61,035 nt of DNA from an uncultured Pseudoclavibacter sp. (GTDB lineage: Bacteria > Actinomycetota > Actinomycetes > Actinomycetales > Microbacteriaceae), in contig CAMIMS010000007.1 of the NCBI GenBank assembly GCA_946221025.1, positions 1-61,035 on the forward strand, given 5' to 3'. The translations under genes and the position numbers were made by a program. A model generated the notes under the pieces. That model saw only the letters and a list, made by a program, of their open reading frames with translations. It did not search any database and was not told where the DNA came from. Below, piece after piece: positions 9,219-17,550 of the stretch. How positions within the stretch are numbered: the stretch's first letter is position 1; each line of letters opens with the position of its first letter.

Positions 9219-10010
9219 TCAGTCGACCGGCCAGTGGGTCGGCAGCGGAGCCGCGCTCGGATTCACGCGAGCAACAATCTCGTTGAGCACGCGCCGAACC
9301 TGGGGCTCCCCCACCCACAGGTGCTTGCCCTCTTCGACCGGCACGAAATCGACCGTTCCCGGTTGCCGATCGTCTGGACCTCCGACGCGGAGCCCAGCTT
9401 CTTCAATGGCGCGCTTGGCCGCATCCGGCTGGAGATAGTCGTCGTGCTCGGGCACGAGCCAGACGAAGGGCTTGTCGAAGTCGCGCCACTTCGCGAGATC
9501 GTCCGTGCCCGCGCGGTGCAGGGGCGGTGAGAGCAGGATGACGCCGGCGAGGTGCTCACGGTAATCGCGCGCGTAGAGAATGCCGAGCTCCGTGCCGAAT
9601 GACCAGCCGACGTACCAGGGGTTCGGCAGATCCATGTCATCGGCGAAGGCCATCGCGGCGGCAACGTCGTAGCGCTCAGCAACGCCACCGTCGAATTGGC
9701 CCTCGCTGGTTCCGCGATCGGATGATGTGCCACGCGTATTGAAGCGAAGCACCGCGATCTGCGCGAGCGCGGGCAGCCGGTACGAGGCTTTGCGATAGAT
9801 ATGCGAATCCATGAACCCGCCGTCGGTGGGCAGCGGATGAAAGGTCACCAGCGTCGCCACCGGTTCGCCCTCGGGCGGAAGCGCGAGTTCACCGACGAGG
9901 GTCAGCCCATCGGGCGTGACCATCTCGATGTTTTCGCGCTTCGCGGGGAGCACAAAGCCGGTGCGGATCTCGGTGCGCTCGGCGCCGGGCTGGGCAGTGG
10001 GTTCGGTCAT
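9219..10010 (-). CDS. alpha/beta hydrolase
   Basis: 263 residues. The nucleophile elbow is GWSFGTE (Ser in G-x-S-x-G), the oxyanion region is FHPLPTDGGFMDS, and acid/His candidates sit in PEHDDYLQP and EGKHLWVG. Closest in pattern to dienelactone-hydrolase-like or YccE/CocE-type serine hydrolases; substrate unknown. The ATG at 10010 has GGAGG at 10016-10020 and overlaps the stop of the small zinc-ribbon gene as ATGA, so it was preferred over the TTG five codons earlier. Confidence 0.85.
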   Translation of the reverse strand: MTEPTAQPGAERTEIRTGFVLPAKRENIEMVTPDGLTLVGELALPPEGEPVATLVTFHPLPTDGGFMDSHIYRKASYRLPALAQIAVLRFNTRGTSSDRGTSEGQFDGGVAERYDVAAAMAFADDMDLPNPWYVGWSFGTELGILYARDYREHLAGVILLSPPLHRAGTDDLAKWRDFDKPFVWLVPEHDDYLQPDAAKRAIEEAGLRVGGPDDRQPGTVDFVPVEEGKHLWVGEPQVRRVLNEIVARVNPSAAPLPTHWPVD

Positions 10011-10360
10011 GCGATCCTCCAACAGTGCTCGTGCCAGTGCCGACGTTCGGCGAGATCGTGCGCGTCACCGAGAATCCCATCCGCGCGCCACGCGGCGATA
10101 TGCGGTATGCCCGCGGGGATCGTGCCGCCGCATCCGGGGCAGGTGTACGGCTTTAGGGCGCGCTCAGCGCGGATGGGTTGCACGATGTAGCGCTGACCGC
10201 GACGAACTTGCTCGCGTCGCATGCCCGCGGTGAGCTGTGCGAGATCGTCTTCGCCGCGCTCGCGAGCCTGCAGCTCTTTGGCTGCGCGACCAGTAGCCCG
10301 TCCGCGTGAAGATGCGCGACGGGGACGATTCGATCGTGGCACGGCTATCGACGGATGCAA
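10007..10360 (-). CDS. small zinc-ribbon-like actinobacterial protein
   Basis: Up to 117 residues. The core YTCPGCGGTIPAG and the C-terminal RRHWHEHCW supply Cys/His ligands typical of a small zinc-binding fold. This conserved actinobacterial family is often labelled ATP/GTP-binding without support. The N-terminus is basic (PRSNRPRRASSRGRA), which would suit nucleic-acid contact. The start is uncertain: ATG 10360 gives the longest form, while GTG 10342 begins directly at the conserved PRSNRPRR. It lies 12 nt behind the transglycosylase gene and is coupled to the hydrolase by a 4-nt overlap. Confidence 0.7.
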   Translation of the reverse strand: MHPSIAVPRSNRPRRASSRGRATGRAAKELQARERGEDDLAQLTAGMRREQVRRGQRYIVQPIRAERALKPYTCPGCGGTIPAGIPHIAAWRADGILGDAHDLAERRHWHEHCWRIA

Positions 10361-10372
10361 CGAGTGGCCGGC

Positions 10373-11224
10373 TTAGTACCAGCCGACCGACTCTGAATGG
10401 CCCCAAGCACCACAGGGGTTGCCGTAGCGGCCCGCGATGTAGTCGAGCCCCCATCGGATTTGCGTATCAGCGTTCGTGTCCCAGTCGGAACCGTGCGATG
10501 ACATCTTCGATCCCGGCAGCGCCTGCGGGATGCCGTAGGCACCGCTGTAGGGGTTGCTCGCGGTCACGTTCCAGCCGGACTCCCGGTTCCACAGCTTCAC
10601 CAAGCAGGTGAACTGGTCTTCACCCCATCCGCGAGCCATGACGTGGCCGTGCGCGATCTCCTGCGCCTCACCGGCCGGCGCGATGTAGGAGTCGGGCGAG
10701 ATGCCCGAGCTCGATGAGTCGCTCGACTCGTTCGAATCACCCGACGCACTTGAATCGGATGAGCCGCTCTCAGATGAGGATTCGCTGCTCTCCGGCGTGC
10801 TGCTCGGCTCGGGCTCATCAACGGTGACGCTCACGCCATCACGAACGACACCGGCGGCAGCCGGCGCGGCCGCGGGGGCAGCGTCGCCGGTGGCGCCCGG
10901 GTTGCCGGTGGACCCTGCGGCAAGCTGCTGCTCGACGGCCGCGCCAAGCTCAGCCTGGCTGTAGACCTGCGCGTTTTGCTCGCGAAGCTCCGCGACGGTT
11001 GGGCGCTCGTGCGCCGCGGCGGGCGATCCGACAATCGGAAGCAGCACGCCACCGGCCATAGCGGCCGCGACGAGGGCACCGCTCAAGGGAATCATCCGAC
11101 GAGTACGGCGGTGGGCGCGCAGCGCGGCCGGAACGGCAGCGCGCGTTGAACCGGTGCGTTCACGCGCGGGTGCGTCGGTTGACGCCGCGTCGATGTTCGA
11201 ACGCTCGGAAGTGGTCTCAGTCAT
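10373..11224 (-). CDS. secreted lytic transglycosylase-like protein (SLT/aggregation-promoting-factor C-terminus)
   Basis: 283 residues from ATG 11224, which follows a GAGG-containing leader. A cytoplasmic basic stretch precedes one signal/anchor helix (about 45-70, ending AAAHE). Then come a helical segment, an Ala/Pro/Gly region and a Ser/Asp/Glu linker (about 135-190). The C-terminal domain starts near ARGWGEDQFTCLVKLWNRES, with catalytic Glu in WNRESGWN, and ends in GNPCGAWGHS. Such proteins cut peptidoglycan glycan strands during growth or resuscitation. A stable 5' hairpin lies just before the ribosome binding site. Confidence 0.82.
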   Translation of the reverse strand: MTETTSERSNIDAASTDAPARERTGSTRAAVPAALRAHRRTRRMIPLSGALVAAAMAGGVLLPIVGSPAAAHERPTVAELREQNAQVYSQAELGAAVEQQLAAGSTGNPGATGDAAPAAAPAAAGVVRDGVSVTVDEPEPSSTPESSESSSESGSSDSSASGDSNESSDSSSSGISPDSYIAPAGEAQEIAHGHVMARGWGEDQFTCLVKLWNRESGWNVTASNPYSGAYGIPQALPGSKMSSHGSDWDTNADTQIRWGLDYIAGRYGNPCGAWGHSESVGWY

Positions 11225-11236
11225 GTTTGTTGCCTC

Positions 11237-11277
11237 ATCGGAGCGGCCCGCGCCCGGTGGCTGCCTGGCGCTCCGAT
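11237..11277 (-). promoter_or_regulatory. 5' leader hairpin before the transglycosylase gene
   Basis: Nine-base arms at 11237-11245 and 11269-11277 are exact inverted repeats with a 23-nt GC-rich loop, ending about 13 nt before the start codon and next to the GAGG ribosome binding site. It could be a translational or transcript-stability element. I looked for c-di-AMP riboswitch signatures, which often precede such genes, and did not find them. Confidence 0.45.
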
Positions 11278-11468
11278 TCACTGTTCAGTAGCGGAATGGC
11301 GCATGAAAAGCGCGCACGCATCCCGTGAATCCATCCCGACGGTAACAGACCGGTCTCAAGCGATCAATGGATGCGCAGGAGGTTCCCCGAATGCTGCCCA
11401 CCCCGAGAACGTGGATCAAGGCCGAATCAGACCGATACGACGTTCGCGAACGTGACGCTGAGAATGCG

Positions 11469-12029
11469 TTAGCGAATGGCGAGCATCACGTCGATGACCG
11501 CATCGAGCAGCAAATCGACCTGCGCTTCTTGATAGCCGCCGCGACGCGATGTGAATGCGACCGAGCGAACTTCGCGAAGGCTCATCGGCGACCCTCCGCG
11601 AAGGAACTCTTCGAGGCGTTCCGCGAATGCGTCGACCTCTTTCACGTCGTAGCCGCGCTGCAGCAAGGAAACGCGACGAAAGCGCTCACCGGGTGCGCGC
11701 TGCAGACGCTTGAGCACAGCGCGCGCGGTGCCCTTCACTTCACGCATGAACTCAGTGCTGCCGATCCGCGCGACGCGATCTTCGCGCTCACGCAGCGACA
11801 CGGCATCTTCGAGCCGTTCGAGCGCCGCGTCCACATGCGGCGCCGAGTAGCCGCCCTTGCGCATCGTGAATGCGGTGTGACGAATGCTGGACGTGGTCAG
11901 GCGCTTGCCGCCGGAGCCGTTGTCAAAGTTGTCGTAGCGCTGACGGGCCACTCGAAGGGCACGGTCGACTTCACTGACGTCGTAGCCGAGCTGCCCGCGG
12001 GCTGCTCGAGGGAATGACTTGGCGCTCAC
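11469..12029 (-). CDS. DivIVA-domain repeat protein
   Basis: 186 residues from GTG 12029. The protein holds four spaced copies of a DivIVA-like motif: GYDVSEVDRAL, GYSAPHVDAAL, GYDVKEVDAFA and GYQEAQVDLLL, each followed by a short helix, and no long coiled coil. This matches the small actinobacterial DivIVA-repeat family. The start was chosen because a -10-like CACAAT lies 6 nt upstream (12036-12041), as in leaderless genes of this window; an ATG at 12137 would overlap cdsA and add an unconvincing N-terminus. Role unknown, plausibly an adaptor for polar growth proteins. Confidence 0.68.
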   Translation of the reverse strand: MSAKSFPRAARGQLGYDVSEVDRALRVARQRYDNFDNGSGGKRLTTSSIRHTAFTMRKGGYSAPHVDAALERLEDAVSLREREDRVARIGSTEFMREVKGTARAVLKRLQRAPGERFRRVSLLQRGYDVKEVDAFAERLEEFLRGGSPMSLREVRSVAFTSRRGGYQEAQVDLLLDAVIDVMLAIR

Positions 12030-12035
12030 CTCTCC

Positions 12036-12041
12036 ATTGTG
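12036..12041 (-). promoter_or_regulatory. possible leaderless -10 of the DivIVA-repeat gene
   Basis: CACAAT on the minus strand, 6 nt before GTG 12029; weaker than the TANNNT cases because the first T is missing. Confidence 0.35.
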
Positions 12042-12126
12042 CCAAAAGCGGTAGGTGTGCGTGGCATTGAGCGCCCGGATTCGCGGCAGGCCCAAGCGGC
12101 GTTCAGATCGAGCGTCAACCCGCCGG

Positions 12127-13119
12127 CTAGATGCCAATCGTCACGATGACGTGAATGGCGAACATCGCGGCCCCCGAGGGCATGAGGGAATCCAGTCGGT
12201 CAAGCAGCCCCCCGTGTCCGGGCAGCCAGTCCGACATGTCTTTGATGCCGAGGTCGCGTTTGATCATCGACTCGAACAGGTCGCCCATCGTCGCGGTGAA
12301 CACGAGCGCGATACCGATCCACACGCCAAGCCACCACGGCATCTCAAGCAGGTAGATCGACACCAGGATGGAGACCGTGATCCCGGCGAGCGCGCCGCCA
12401 GCGAGCCCCTCCCAGGTCTTCCCACCGGAGATGCGCGGCGCGAGCTTTCGACGTCCGAACTTGATGCCGCTCGCCCAAGCACCCGTGTCGATCGCGACGA
12501 CCGGCATGATGAAGCCGAGCACCCACCACTCCCCGCGCGGCTGCGCGACGAGCATGACGGTGAACGTTGCGAGAAAGGTCACATACAGCTGCACGAACGC
12601 GGCTGCGAAGAAGTCTTCGATCACGGACTTGTCAGCGCTGGGCGCCCCCTCGCGCACGGAGCGAGCCGGACCGGAGATGAGACGCCAAACCGCGAGCAGG
12701 GCGGTGCCGACCGCCAACACGATCCACATCCACAGCGGCCCGCCTATATACACGGCAGGGATTGCCGCCACGGCGATCGCGACCGACGGGATGCGGGGAA
12801 CCGTGAACCCGACCGTGCGCATCGCGCTCGACAACTCGTAGACCGCGAATGCGACGACGAGCAGCACCAGCCCGACGAACGCTTCTTTCGCGACGAGCAG
12901 GCACGTCAGGCCGATCGCAGCAGCGACGAGACCGACGATCGTTGCAAACAGGAGGTTCCGCCCGGAGCGCTCGTTGATTCGCTCCTGACGCTCGGCGAAA
13001 CGATCTCGCTGAGTGCGAATGGCCCCCTGGAATTTCTCCCAGGGGGCTCGCTGCTCGGTCTCGAGCGTTCGCGGCTGGTGCGGCTCGGGGTCGCGCGCGT
13101 CAGGTGAGAGCGGAGGCAT
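12127..13119 (-). CDS. cdsA: phosphatidate cytidylyltransferase CdsA
   Basis: 330 residues, about eight membrane segments. Makes CDP-diacylglycerol from phosphatidic acid and CTP in the cytoplasmic membrane. The CdsA signature is present near the C-terminus: SMIKRDLGIKD followed by PGHGGLLDR. A charged N-terminal tail of about 50 residues precedes the first membrane helix, a common actinobacterial extension. It starts 6 nt after frr, so it is the last gene of the rpsB-tsf-pyrH-frr-cdsA run. Confidence 0.96.
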   Translation of the reverse strand: MPPLSPDARDPEPHQPRTLETEQRAPWEKFQGAIRTQRDRFAERQERINERSGRNLLFATIVGLVAAAIGLTCLLVAKEAFVGLVLLVVAFAVYELSSAMRTVGFTVPRIPSVAIAVAAIPAVYIGGPLWMWIVLAVGTALLAVWRLISGPARSVREGAPSADKSVIEDFFAAAFVQLYVTFLATFTVMLVAQPRGEWWVLGFIMPVVAIDTGAWASGIKFGRRKLAPRISGGKTWEGLAGGALAGITVSILVSIYLLEMPWWLGVWIGIALVFTATMGDLFESMIKRDLGIKDMSDWLPGHGGLLDRLDSLMPSGAAMFAIHVIVTIGI

Positions 13120-13125
13120 CCGGGC

Positions 13126-13680
13126 CTAGACCTCGAGAAGCTCTGCTTCCTTCGTCTTCAGCGCCTCGTCGATGCGGTCAATCGCGGCCTTCGTGATCGA
13201 CTCGAGTTCCTTCTCGCCGCGGGCGACCTCATCCTCACCGAACTCGTCGGTGAGCGCCTCGAGGTCGTTCTTCGCCTTGCGGCGGAGGTTGCGGATGACC
13301 ACGCGCGCGTCTTCACCCTTCGAGTTGACGAGCTTCACATACTCCTTGCGGCGCTCCTGGGTGAGTTCCGGCATGGTGACGCGAATGATGTTGCCGTCGT
13401 TCGAGGGGGTGACGCCGAGGTTCGGGGCGTTGACGATGGCGCGCTCGATTTCCTTCAGCGCGCTCTTATCGTAGGGCGTGACCACGAGCATGCGGGCCTC
13501 GGGCACCTGGAGCGAGGCGAGCTGGCCGAGCGGCGTGGGCGTGCCGTAGTAGTCGACGCTGATGTTCTGGAACAGCGCCGGGTTCGCGCGCCCAGTGCGA
13601 ACGGTGGCGAAGTCTTCCTTCGCGTGCTCGACGGCCTTGTCGAACTTGTCTTTGGTGTCAGCCAGCACGTCACTAATCAC
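13126..13680 (-). CDS. frr: ribosome recycling factor
   Basis: 184 residues, the normal RRF length. It splits post-termination ribosomes together with EF-G. Family motifs RTGRANPALF, VDYYGTPTPLGQLAS and TQERRKEYVK are intact. It lies between pyrH (57-nt gap) and cdsA (6-nt gap). Confidence 0.97.
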   Translation of the reverse strand: MISDVLADTKDKFDKAVEHAKEDFATVRTGRANPALFQNISVDYYGTPTPLGQLASLQVPEARMLVVTPYDKSALKEIERAIVNAPNLGVTPSNDGNIIRVTMPELTQERRKEYVKLVNSKGEDARVVIRNLRRKAKNDLEALTDEFGEDEVARGEKELESITKAAIDRIDEALKTKEAELLEV

Positions 13681-13737
13681 GGAAGCGTCCTTTCGTTTGG
13701 GGAAGTCTATCGACGGGGTGCCAGGGCGGGCTTTGAC

Positions 13738-14457
13738 CTACGCGCTTGGCGTCGCGGTAACGAGCGTGCCGATCTGCTCGCCGAGAATCGCGCGGCGAAT
13801 GTTGCCCTGCGGTTCCATCCCGAACACGCGCATATCGATGCCGTTGTCCATGCACAGGCTGAAGGCGGTCGAGTCGACGACGCGAAGGCCCCGCTGCAGC
13901 GCGTCGCTGTAGCTCACTTCACGCAGCAGCTCAGCGCTCGCGTCGGTGCGCGGGTCTGCCGTGTACACGCCGTCAACGCCGTTCTTTGCGACGAGCACCA
14001 CATCCGCTCGAATCTCGAGGGCACGCTGAGCGGCGACCGTGTCGGTCGAGAAGTACGGCAGACCCGATCCGGCGCCGAAGATCACCACGCGGCCCTTTTC
14101 CATGTGCCGCTCAGCGCGAAGGGGAATGTAGGTCTCGGCCACCTGGCGCATTTCGATCGCCGATTGCACACGTGCCGTTGCCCCCGCCTGCTCGAGGAAC
14201 TCTTGCAGGGCGAGCGCGTTCATGACGGTGCCGAGCATGCCCATATAGTCGGCGCGGCCGCGGTCCATGCCGGCGTCGGCGAGCTGCGCGCCGCGGAAGA
14301 AGTTGCCACCGCCGACGACGATCGCGACCTCGACCTGGTTCGCGGCCTCGGCGATCTCGGCCGAAATGCTCTTCAGCACATCCGGGTCGACGCCCATCCG
14401 ACCGCCTCCGAAGGCTTCTCCCGAGAGTTTCAGAAGAACGCGGCGGGACTCGGACAT
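13738..14457 (-). CDS. pyrH: UMP kinase
   Basis: 239 residues from ATG 14457, with AGGAG 7 nt upstream; in-frame codons further upstream read through the large inverted repeat and are not coding. Phosphorylates UMP to UDP. Motifs VLLKLSGEAF, VVGGGNFFRG, DYMGMLGTVMNALAL and DAVDGVYTADP-like KNGVDGVYTADPR mark an amino-acid-kinase fold. The 216-nt gap to tsf is unusually long and holds the inverted repeat at 14531-14600. Confidence 0.97.
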   Translation of the reverse strand: MSESRRVLLKLSGEAFGGGRMGVDPDVLKSISAEIAEAANQVEVAIVVGGGNFFRGAQLADAGMDRGRADYMGMLGTVMNALALQEFLEQAGATARVQSAIEMRQVAETYIPLRAERHMEKGRVVIFGAGSGLPYFSTDTVAAQRALEIRADVVLVAKNGVDGVYTADPRTDASAELLREVSYSDALQRGLRVVDSTAFSLCMDNGIDMRVFGMEPQGNIRRAILGEQIGTLVTATPSA

Positions 14458-14530
14458 GGCGGGCTCCTTTTCGCGGGTTGGTTGCATCAGGCTACCGGGA
14501 GGCACCTGAGCATCGCCGTGCGCGGTAAGT

Positions 14531-14600
14531 GTGCAGATTGTCCAAATAGTCGCTGGCATCGAAGTATTTCGCTGCCAGCGACTATTTGTGCAATCTGCAC
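14531..14600. repeat. 70-nt near-perfect inverted repeat between tsf and pyrH
   Basis: Outer arms 14531-14540/14591-14600 (10 bp) and inner arms 14544-14558/14573-14587 (15 bp) are exact, joined by a three-base step that can partly pair. The loop 14559-14572 can add a few more pairs. The arms are richer in A/T than the flanks and no T tract follows on either strand. It may be a palindromic mobile repeat, an attenuator or an mRNA processing site separating tsf from pyrH expression. Confidence 0.85.
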
Positions 14601-14673
14601 GTTCCCTCGGCGGGTTGGTGCGCAAACGAGTCAGGGCCGCCCGAAGGGCGGCCCTGACAGGTGTGCGGTGGCG

Positions 14674-15504
14674 TTACGCGCCGACGCGGAAGCGCGCGAA
14701 GTCCTGCACCTGGATGTTCGCGTCCTTCGCGACCTTCTCAACCGAGAGCTTGTTATCGCGGGCGTAGTCCTGCTCGAGCAGAACGATCTGCTTGAAGTAC
14801 CCAGCGAGGCGGCCCTCGATGATCTTCGGCAGGGCTGCCTCGGGCTTGCCCTCGTTGCGCGAGATCTCCTCGACGAGGGTGCGCTCGTGGTCGACATCGG
14901 CCTGCGGGACGTCCTCGCGGGTCAGGTACGAGGGGTTCGCGAAGGCGATGTGCTGCGCGATACCGCGGGCAGTCTCGTGGTCCTCGCCCGAGAAGGCGAC
15001 GATGACGCCGACCTGCGGCGGGAGGTCCTTCGAGGTGTGGTGCATGTAGATCTCGAAGTTGTCGCCCTTGACCAGGCGCACGCGACGAAGCTCGATCTTC
15101 TCGCCGAGGATCGCGGCTTCACCGTCGATGACTTCCTGCACGGTCTGGTCGCCGGCAGCGGCCGAAAGAGCCGAAGCGGCGTCCTCCGAGCGGGCCTCGG
15201 CAACCGCCTCGAGCACGCGGTTTGCAAGACCGATGAACTTCTCGCCCTTGGCGACGAAGTCGGTCTCGCAGGCGAGCTCGATGAGCGTGGCGGTGCCGTC
15301 ACCGTTGTCCTTGGATGCAACGAGGCCCTCGCTGGTGGAGCGGTCGGCGCGCTTGGCGTTGCCCTTGGCTCCCTTGAGGCGAAGGATCTCGATGGCCTTC
15401 TCCATGTTGCCGTCGGCTTCTTCGAGCGCCTTCTTGGTGTCGACCATGCCGGTGCCGAGCTGTTCGCGCAGCGCCTTCACGTCGGCGAGGCTGAAGTTTG
15501 CCAT
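14674..15504 (-). CDS. tsf: translation elongation factor Ts
   Basis: 276 residues. Recycles EF-Tu-GDP to EF-Tu-GTP. The N-terminal UBA-like domain (VKALREQLGTGMVDTKKALE) and the TDFVAKGEKF core motif are present. It follows rpsB with an 87-nt gap that contains a 10-bp hairpin. Confidence 0.97.
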   Translation of the reverse strand: MANFSLADVKALREQLGTGMVDTKKALEEADGNMEKAIEILRLKGAKGNAKRADRSTSEGLVASKDNGDGTATLIELACETDFVAKGEKFIGLANRVLEAVAEARSEDAASALSAAAGDQTVQEVIDGEAAILGEKIELRRVRLVKGDNFEIYMHHTSKDLPPQVGVIVAFSGEDHETARGIAQHIAFANPSYLTREDVPQADVDHERTLVEEISRNEGKPEAALPKIIEGRLAGYFKQIVLLEQDYARDNKLSVEKVAKDANIQVQDFARFRVGA

Positions 15505-15545
15505 GGGGTGGTTCTCCCTTAGTTCGCTGATGCGGATCTGGTTAG

Positions 15546-15568
15546 CGGATCGGGCCGCGCCCGATCCG
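15546..15568 (-). terminator. hairpin in the rpsB-tsf gap
   Basis: Ten-base arms (15546-15555 and 15559-15568) separated by three bases. Within an operon such a hairpin may act as a partial terminator or 3' stabiliser setting the S2 to EF-Ts ratio. No T tract follows. Confidence 0.5.
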
Positions 15569-15591
15569 AAGACCAGACGCGGTCGGGTGGA

Positions 15592-16521
15592 CTAGGCCTG
15601 GGCGTCGGCTTCCGGGGCATCGGCCGCAGCGGCCGAACCCTCATCCGTCGCCTCGGCAGCAGCCTCGGCTTCAGCCGACTCGGTCGCGGTCTCGGCCTCG
15701 GCCGACTCTGCCGCCTCTTCGGCGGCGGGCGCCTGCTGCGAAGCGGCGGCCTCACCCTGACCCTGCTCGAGGAGCTCGCGCTCCCACTCGGCCAGCGGCT
15801 CCGCCTCGGCGTTGCCCTCTGACGAACCGCCCTGGTGGCGCTCGATCAGGCCCTCGGCGCATGCGTCGGCGATGATGCGCGTGAGCAGCGCCACCGACCG
15901 AATCGCGTCGTCGTTGCCCGGAACCGGGTACTGGACCTCATCGGGGTCGCAGTTCGTGTCGAGAATCGCGATCACCGGGATGCCGAGCTTCTTCGCCTCG
16001 TCAACGGCGAGGTGCTCCTTCTTGGTGTCAACGACCCAGATCGCCGACGGGGTGCGCTGCATGTTGCGGATACCACCGAGCGACTTCTCGAGCTTGTCGC
16101 GCTCGCGACGCTGGATGAGCAGTTCCTTCTTGGTGTAGCCCTGCGTGGTGTCCTCAAAGTCGACCATGTCGAGTTCCTTGAGGCGGTTCAGGCGCTTCTG
16201 CACGGTGTTGAAGTTCGTGAGAAGACCACCGAGCCAGCGCTGGTTCACGTACGGCTGGCCAACGCGGGTGGCCTGCTCGGCGATGGTCTCCTGGGCCTGC
16301 TTCTTCGTGCCGACGAACAGGATGGTGCCGCCGTGGGCCACCGTCTGCTTCACGAACGCGTACGCGTCGTCGATGTAGGTCAGCGTCTGCTGCAGGTCGA
16401 TGATGTAGATGCCGGAGCGCTCGGTGAAGATGAAGCGCTTCATCTTGGGGTTCCAGCGTCGGGTCTGGTGCCCGAAGTGCACGCCGCTGTCGAGCAGCTG
16501 GCGCATCGTTACGACTGCCAT
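15592..16521 (-). CDS. rpsB: 30S ribosomal protein S2 with long acidic C-terminal tail
   Basis: 309 residues. The S2 core (MAVVTMRQLLDSGVHFGHQT, RWLGGLLTNF, DPDEVQYPVPGNDDA) is complete by about residue 240. The rest is an Ala/Glu-rich tail of roughly 60 residues, with about half the residues Ala and nearly a third Glu/Asp. Start ATG 16521 has an AGGAGG ribosome binding site. First gene of the rpsB-tsf-pyrH-frr-cdsA series, driven by the promoter at 16690-16719 and a leader of about 160 nt. Confidence 0.97.
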   Translation of the reverse strand: MAVVTMRQLLDSGVHFGHQTRRWNPKMKRFIFTERSGIYIIDLQQTLTYIDDAYAFVKQTVAHGGTILFVGTKKQAQETIAEQATRVGQPYVNQRWLGGLLTNFNTVQKRLNRLKELDMVDFEDTTQGYTKKELLIQRRERDKLEKSLGGIRNMQRTPSAIWVVDTKKEHLAVDEAKKLGIPVIAILDTNCDPDEVQYPVPGNDDAIRSVALLTRIIADACAEGLIERHQGGSSEGNAEAEPLAEWERELLEQGQGEAAASQQAPAAEEAAESAEAETATESAEAEAAAEATDEGSAAAADAPEADAQA

Positions 16522-16940
16522 GGTCGTCCTCCTAGTGGGCGCGCACGAAGGCGCGCGATTCGGTTGTCACGAGAGCCGGGGTGGCTCAGCGTCCTAGCGC
16601 CCTAACCGCATCCACCCGACTGGCGGGACCGGGATGCGTGCCGTTTCGTGGGCGCGCGAAGTCGGCCTGAACATGAGGCCGCTGCCAGCAGTTTACCTCC
16701 CCGAGGCCCTATTGGTCACGCGCGGGCTTCGAGGCCCGCACCCGGGCCGATTCGTCGGGCATGCACTCCGAAGTGCGTGAAACGTGGCCACCGTTCATCC
16801 ACAGGCGGGGTGTTACGGCGGTCGTCCACAGTTCCGGATGGAGCTCGTCGCACCTCCGGACGGATGGGGATGAAGATCGCGGCATGGAGTTTCGCAAACG
16901 AGTCTCACCCTCCGGGAACGTCGGGTCGTGCCCACGCCGA
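16522..16940. other. 419-nt divergent intergenic region: rpsB leader and M23 upstream
   Basis: No gene is supported here. The rpsB half holds its promoter, a leader of about 160 nt and, next to the ribosome binding site, a short hairpin (GCGCGC arms at 16539-16544 and 16551-16556) that could serve S2 autoregulation. The other half contains only weak signals for the plus-strand LytM gene. Confidence 0.6.
16690..16719 (-). promoter_or_regulatory. rpsB promoter
   Basis: Read on the minus strand: -35 GTGACC (16714-16719), an 18-nt spacer, and -10 TAAACT (16690-16695). This is the best two-element promoter in the window, suitable for a highly expressed ribosomal operon. Confidence 0.65.
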
Positions 16941-17492
16941 ATGAACGCCCGTGCCACGGCGGTGCTGTCTCGTCTTGTTGTGCTCGCGTCACTGCTGACG
17001 GTCTTCGCACCCGCGGTGCCCGCGCACGCAGGAACAGTGGGGGCGGTGCAGGACGCTGAGAACGCATCCACCGCGTACGCGCCGGTGTGGCGCTGGCCGA
17101 CCGCGACATCGCGCGCCGTGCTGCGTCCGTTCGCGCTCGATAACCCGTATGCGGCCGGACACCGCGGCATTGATATCGCTGCCTCCCCGGGCGATGAGGT
17201 ATTCGCGCCCGCCGATGGCATCGTGCGATTCGTTGGCTGGGTGGTGGACCGGCCCGTCATGTCGATCGATCACGGCAATGGGCTCGTCTCCTCGTTCGAG
17301 CCGATCGAGAGCGATCTTCGCGCCGGGGATGCGGTTCGGCAGGGCCAGCTCATTGGACGGGTGTCGCTCACGACGAAGCATCGAACGGATGGAGGCCTGC
17401 ACGTGGGCGCGCGGATGGGCGGGTACATCGATCCGATGCGGCTGCTCTCGCGGCAGCCGCGCGCGATTCTGCTGCCGATGGGCGAGGGATGA
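16941..17492 (+). CDS. secreted degenerate M23/LytM-domain protein
   Basis: 183 residues from ATG 16941: signal peptide ending AHA-G near residue 30, then an M23 (LytM) fold. The first zinc motif is present (His74 and Asp78 in HRGIDIA), but the usual YAHL becomes FEPI and the catalytic HLH becomes HVG in GGLHVGARM. The enzyme is therefore probably inactive and may act as an amidase activator, as degenerate LytM proteins do. An M23 gene divergent from rpsB is a conserved actinobacterial arrangement. An alternative start at 16884 would add 19 residues to the signal peptide. Confidence 0.8.
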   Translation: MNARATAVLSRLVVLASLLTVFAPAVPAHAGTVGAVQDAENASTAYAPVWRWPTATSRAVLRPFALDNPYAAGHRGIDIAASPGDEVFAPADGIVRFVGWVVDRPVMSIDHGNGLVSSFEPIESDLRAGDAVRQGQLIGRVSLTTKHRTDGGLHVGARMGGYIDPMRLLSRQPRAILLPMGEG

Positions 17493-17550
17493 GCGGCTCG
17501 CGTTGGACCGCATCCTTGCCCTGTATGCGCGCGACAGCGGCGGTGTTCGG

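Noticed and set aside
11225..11468. c-di-AMP (ydaO) riboswitch before the transglycosylase gene
   Set aside because: Only a simple 9-bp hairpin is present; the long conserved core of that class was not found.
12055..13107. 350-codon plus-strand frame opposite cdsA
   Set aside because: Antisense shadow; cdsA has its signature on the minus strand.
13624..15522. 632-codon plus-strand open frame opposite frr, pyrH and tsf
   Set aside because: It runs antisense through three well-recognised genes and the palindrome, with no family similarity; a third-position GC shadow.
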